64,000 bases of DNA from the NCBI RefSeq assembly GCF_036287215.1, contig NZ_CP142860.1:2666001-2730000 (forward strand). The letters run 5' to 3'. Shown in pieces: positions 63,202-64,000 of the stretch. How positions within the stretch are numbered: position 1 is the first letter of the stretch; each line of letters starts with the position of its first letter. Below the pieces are notes generated by a model. It did no database searches and had not been told where the DNA came from. It worked only from the letters and a program-made list of their open reading frames with translations. The stretch comes from Caproiciproducens sp. CPB-2 (GTDB taxonomy: Bacteria > Bacillota > Clostridia > Oscillospirales > Acutalibacteraceae). Position numbers and translations under genes: made by a program.

Positions 63202-64000
63202 TTACGACTGACCGCCGACCCGGATTATCCGCTGACCGTTGACACGCTCCTGCAGACGGTGAGAAATGGAGAGCACTGTCCGGCCCTTGGCGGCGCGCTC
63301 CAGCGCGTCAAGTACGCGCTGTTCCGTGTTGCTGTCGAGATTCGCGGTGATCTCATCCAGCAGCAGAATCTCCGGCGAGGCCGCAACGGCCCGCGCAATA
63401 GAGAGAAGCTGGAACTGCCCCTGCGAAAAGGCAGCTTCCGAAGCGGGCGTATCGTATCCGTCCGGGAGGGCAAGGATACTTTCATGCAGTCCCACCAGTC
63501 TGGCCGCATTTTCAACCTGCTTTCGAGCAACGGCTGGGTCAAACAGCGAAATCTGCTCCGCAACCGTGCCCTCTACCAGATGGAAGGACTGCTCCACATA
63601 GCCGATCAGACGACGCTTTTTTTCGTCCGGAATGGCGGAAGCCCTCGATCCTTTAATAAGCACCCGCCCCTCAAGCGGTCGGTACAGCCCCAACAGCAGG
63701 CGGAAGACGGTGCTCTTGCCCGCGCCTGTTCGGCCGACAAACGTAACCGCTTCTCCTTTGCTCACTGTGAAGCTCAGATCTTGCAGCACGTCGCTGTCAT
63801 CACCATATCCAAAACGTACATGGTCGAAGCAGACAATGGGAGCCGCTTCTGAACTTTTTCCTGTGTTGGAATCGTCCGGCACCTCCCGTTCCGCCTCGGC
63901 CAGAACCTCGTTGATCCGTTTCACTCCGGCCACGGCGGACTGGATGTTCTGAATTTCCATGCCGAGGCTCTCCAGCGGCGCAAACACCTGGCCTACATAG
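63202..64000 (-). CDS. ABC exporter ATPase domain, N-terminus outside window
   Basis: At least 266 residues; the frame remains open across the right edge (YVGQVFAPLESL precedes the first listed residue), so the gene is cut. The ATPase domain has Walker A GRTGAGKST, the Q-loop region GYVEQSFHLVEG, signature FSQGQFQ and Walker B ILLLDEITANLD, with an SHR H-loop. The FAPLESLGMEIQNIQSAVAGVKRI part is the end of an exporter membrane domain. It resembles MdlB-like or peptide/drug exporters. Substrate unknown. Confidence 0.88.
   Translation of the reverse strand, partial: YVGQVFAPLESLGMEIQNIQSAVAGVKRINEVLAEAEREVPDDSNTGKSSEAAPIVCFDHVRFGYGDDSDVLQDLSFTVSKGEAVTFVGRTGAGKSTVFRLLLGLYRPLEGRVLIKGSRASAIPDEKKRRLIGYVEQSFHLVEGTVAEQISLFDPAVARKQVENAARLVGLHESILALPDGYDTPASEAAFSQGQFQLLSIARAVAASPEILLLDEITANLDSNTEQRVLDALERAAKGRTVLSISHRLQERVNGQRIIRVGGQS

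Overview
The window looks like chromosomal DNA of an anaerobic, spore-forming Clostridia (probably Oscillospirales/Ruminococcaceae-like). The reasons are a cotJ spore-coat operon, a V-type ATPase operon, strong GGAGG ribosome sites, a glycyl-radical fermentation locus, and AT-poor third codon positions in most genes. The genus cannot be fixed from sequence alone.

Positions 1-23,400 hold a bacterial microcompartment (BMC) locus of the glycyl-radical-enzyme type, almost all on the minus strand. Reading along the transcripts: a FucO-like lactaldehyde reductase (22209-23360), closed by its own terminator; a EutS/PduU-like shell protein, a PduV/EutP GTPase and a DJ-1/PfpI protein; then, behind a separate promoter, the glycyl radical enzyme (17691-20237), its activase, PduB-like and PduA-like shell proteins, a flavoprotein, a BMC-H protein with a long charged tail, and a EutN-type vertex protein. 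After a 317-bp spacer come a CoA-acylating aldehyde dehydrogenase, a PduQ-like alcohol dehydrogenase, a PocR-domain sensor and AraC-type response regulator, a SAM synthetase, PduL, a second aldehyde dehydrogenase, a EutJ-like ATPase, a small accessory protein, PduS and PduT. The active-site residues of the enzyme match B12-independent glycerol/propanediol dehydratase with exact spacing, not choline TMA-lyase. The likely pathway is lactaldehyde -> 1,2-propanediol -> propionaldehyde -> propanol plus propionyl-CoA -> propionyl phosphate, with PduS/PduT moving electrons across the shell and MetK supplying SAM to the activase. A Cache-domain sensor, cut by the window edge, follows the operon terminator.

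Positions 23,600-41,600 are mostly ordinary genome: a NitT/TauT-type ABC importer; a cysteine desulfurase and TtcA-like pair; a GT39 membrane glycosyltransferase; an isolated holin/GH25 lysozyme pair; a YbaK-type deacylase; a TetR operon of small proteins; an AmmeMemoRadiSam set with a macrodomain gene; and a MarR-controlled heterodimeric ABC exporter.

Positions 41,700-53,000 form an accessory stretch: cotJABC (cotJC with an aberrant C terminus), a six-gene minus-strand cluster (HTH, WG repeats, MotA-like, RNase-J-like metallo-beta-lactamase, membrane protein, unknown), several unrecognised ORFs including a PD-(D/E)XK-like protein, a broken coiled-coil gene, and a WYL/YafY regulator divergent from a DJ-1/PfpI protein.

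Positions 53,200-62,000 hold a complete nine-gene V-ATPase operon whose K subunit keeps the residues of a sodium-binding site. Positions 62,000-63,200 are a graveyard of mobile-element fragments. An ABC exporter gene runs off the right edge.

The observations I rate highest are an insert in the glycyl radical enzyme that carries a helix resembling an encapsulation peptide plus four cysteines; a PocR sensor that has lost its phospho-acceptor histidine beside an intact response regulator; and a shared C-terminal module on two microcompartment proteins.
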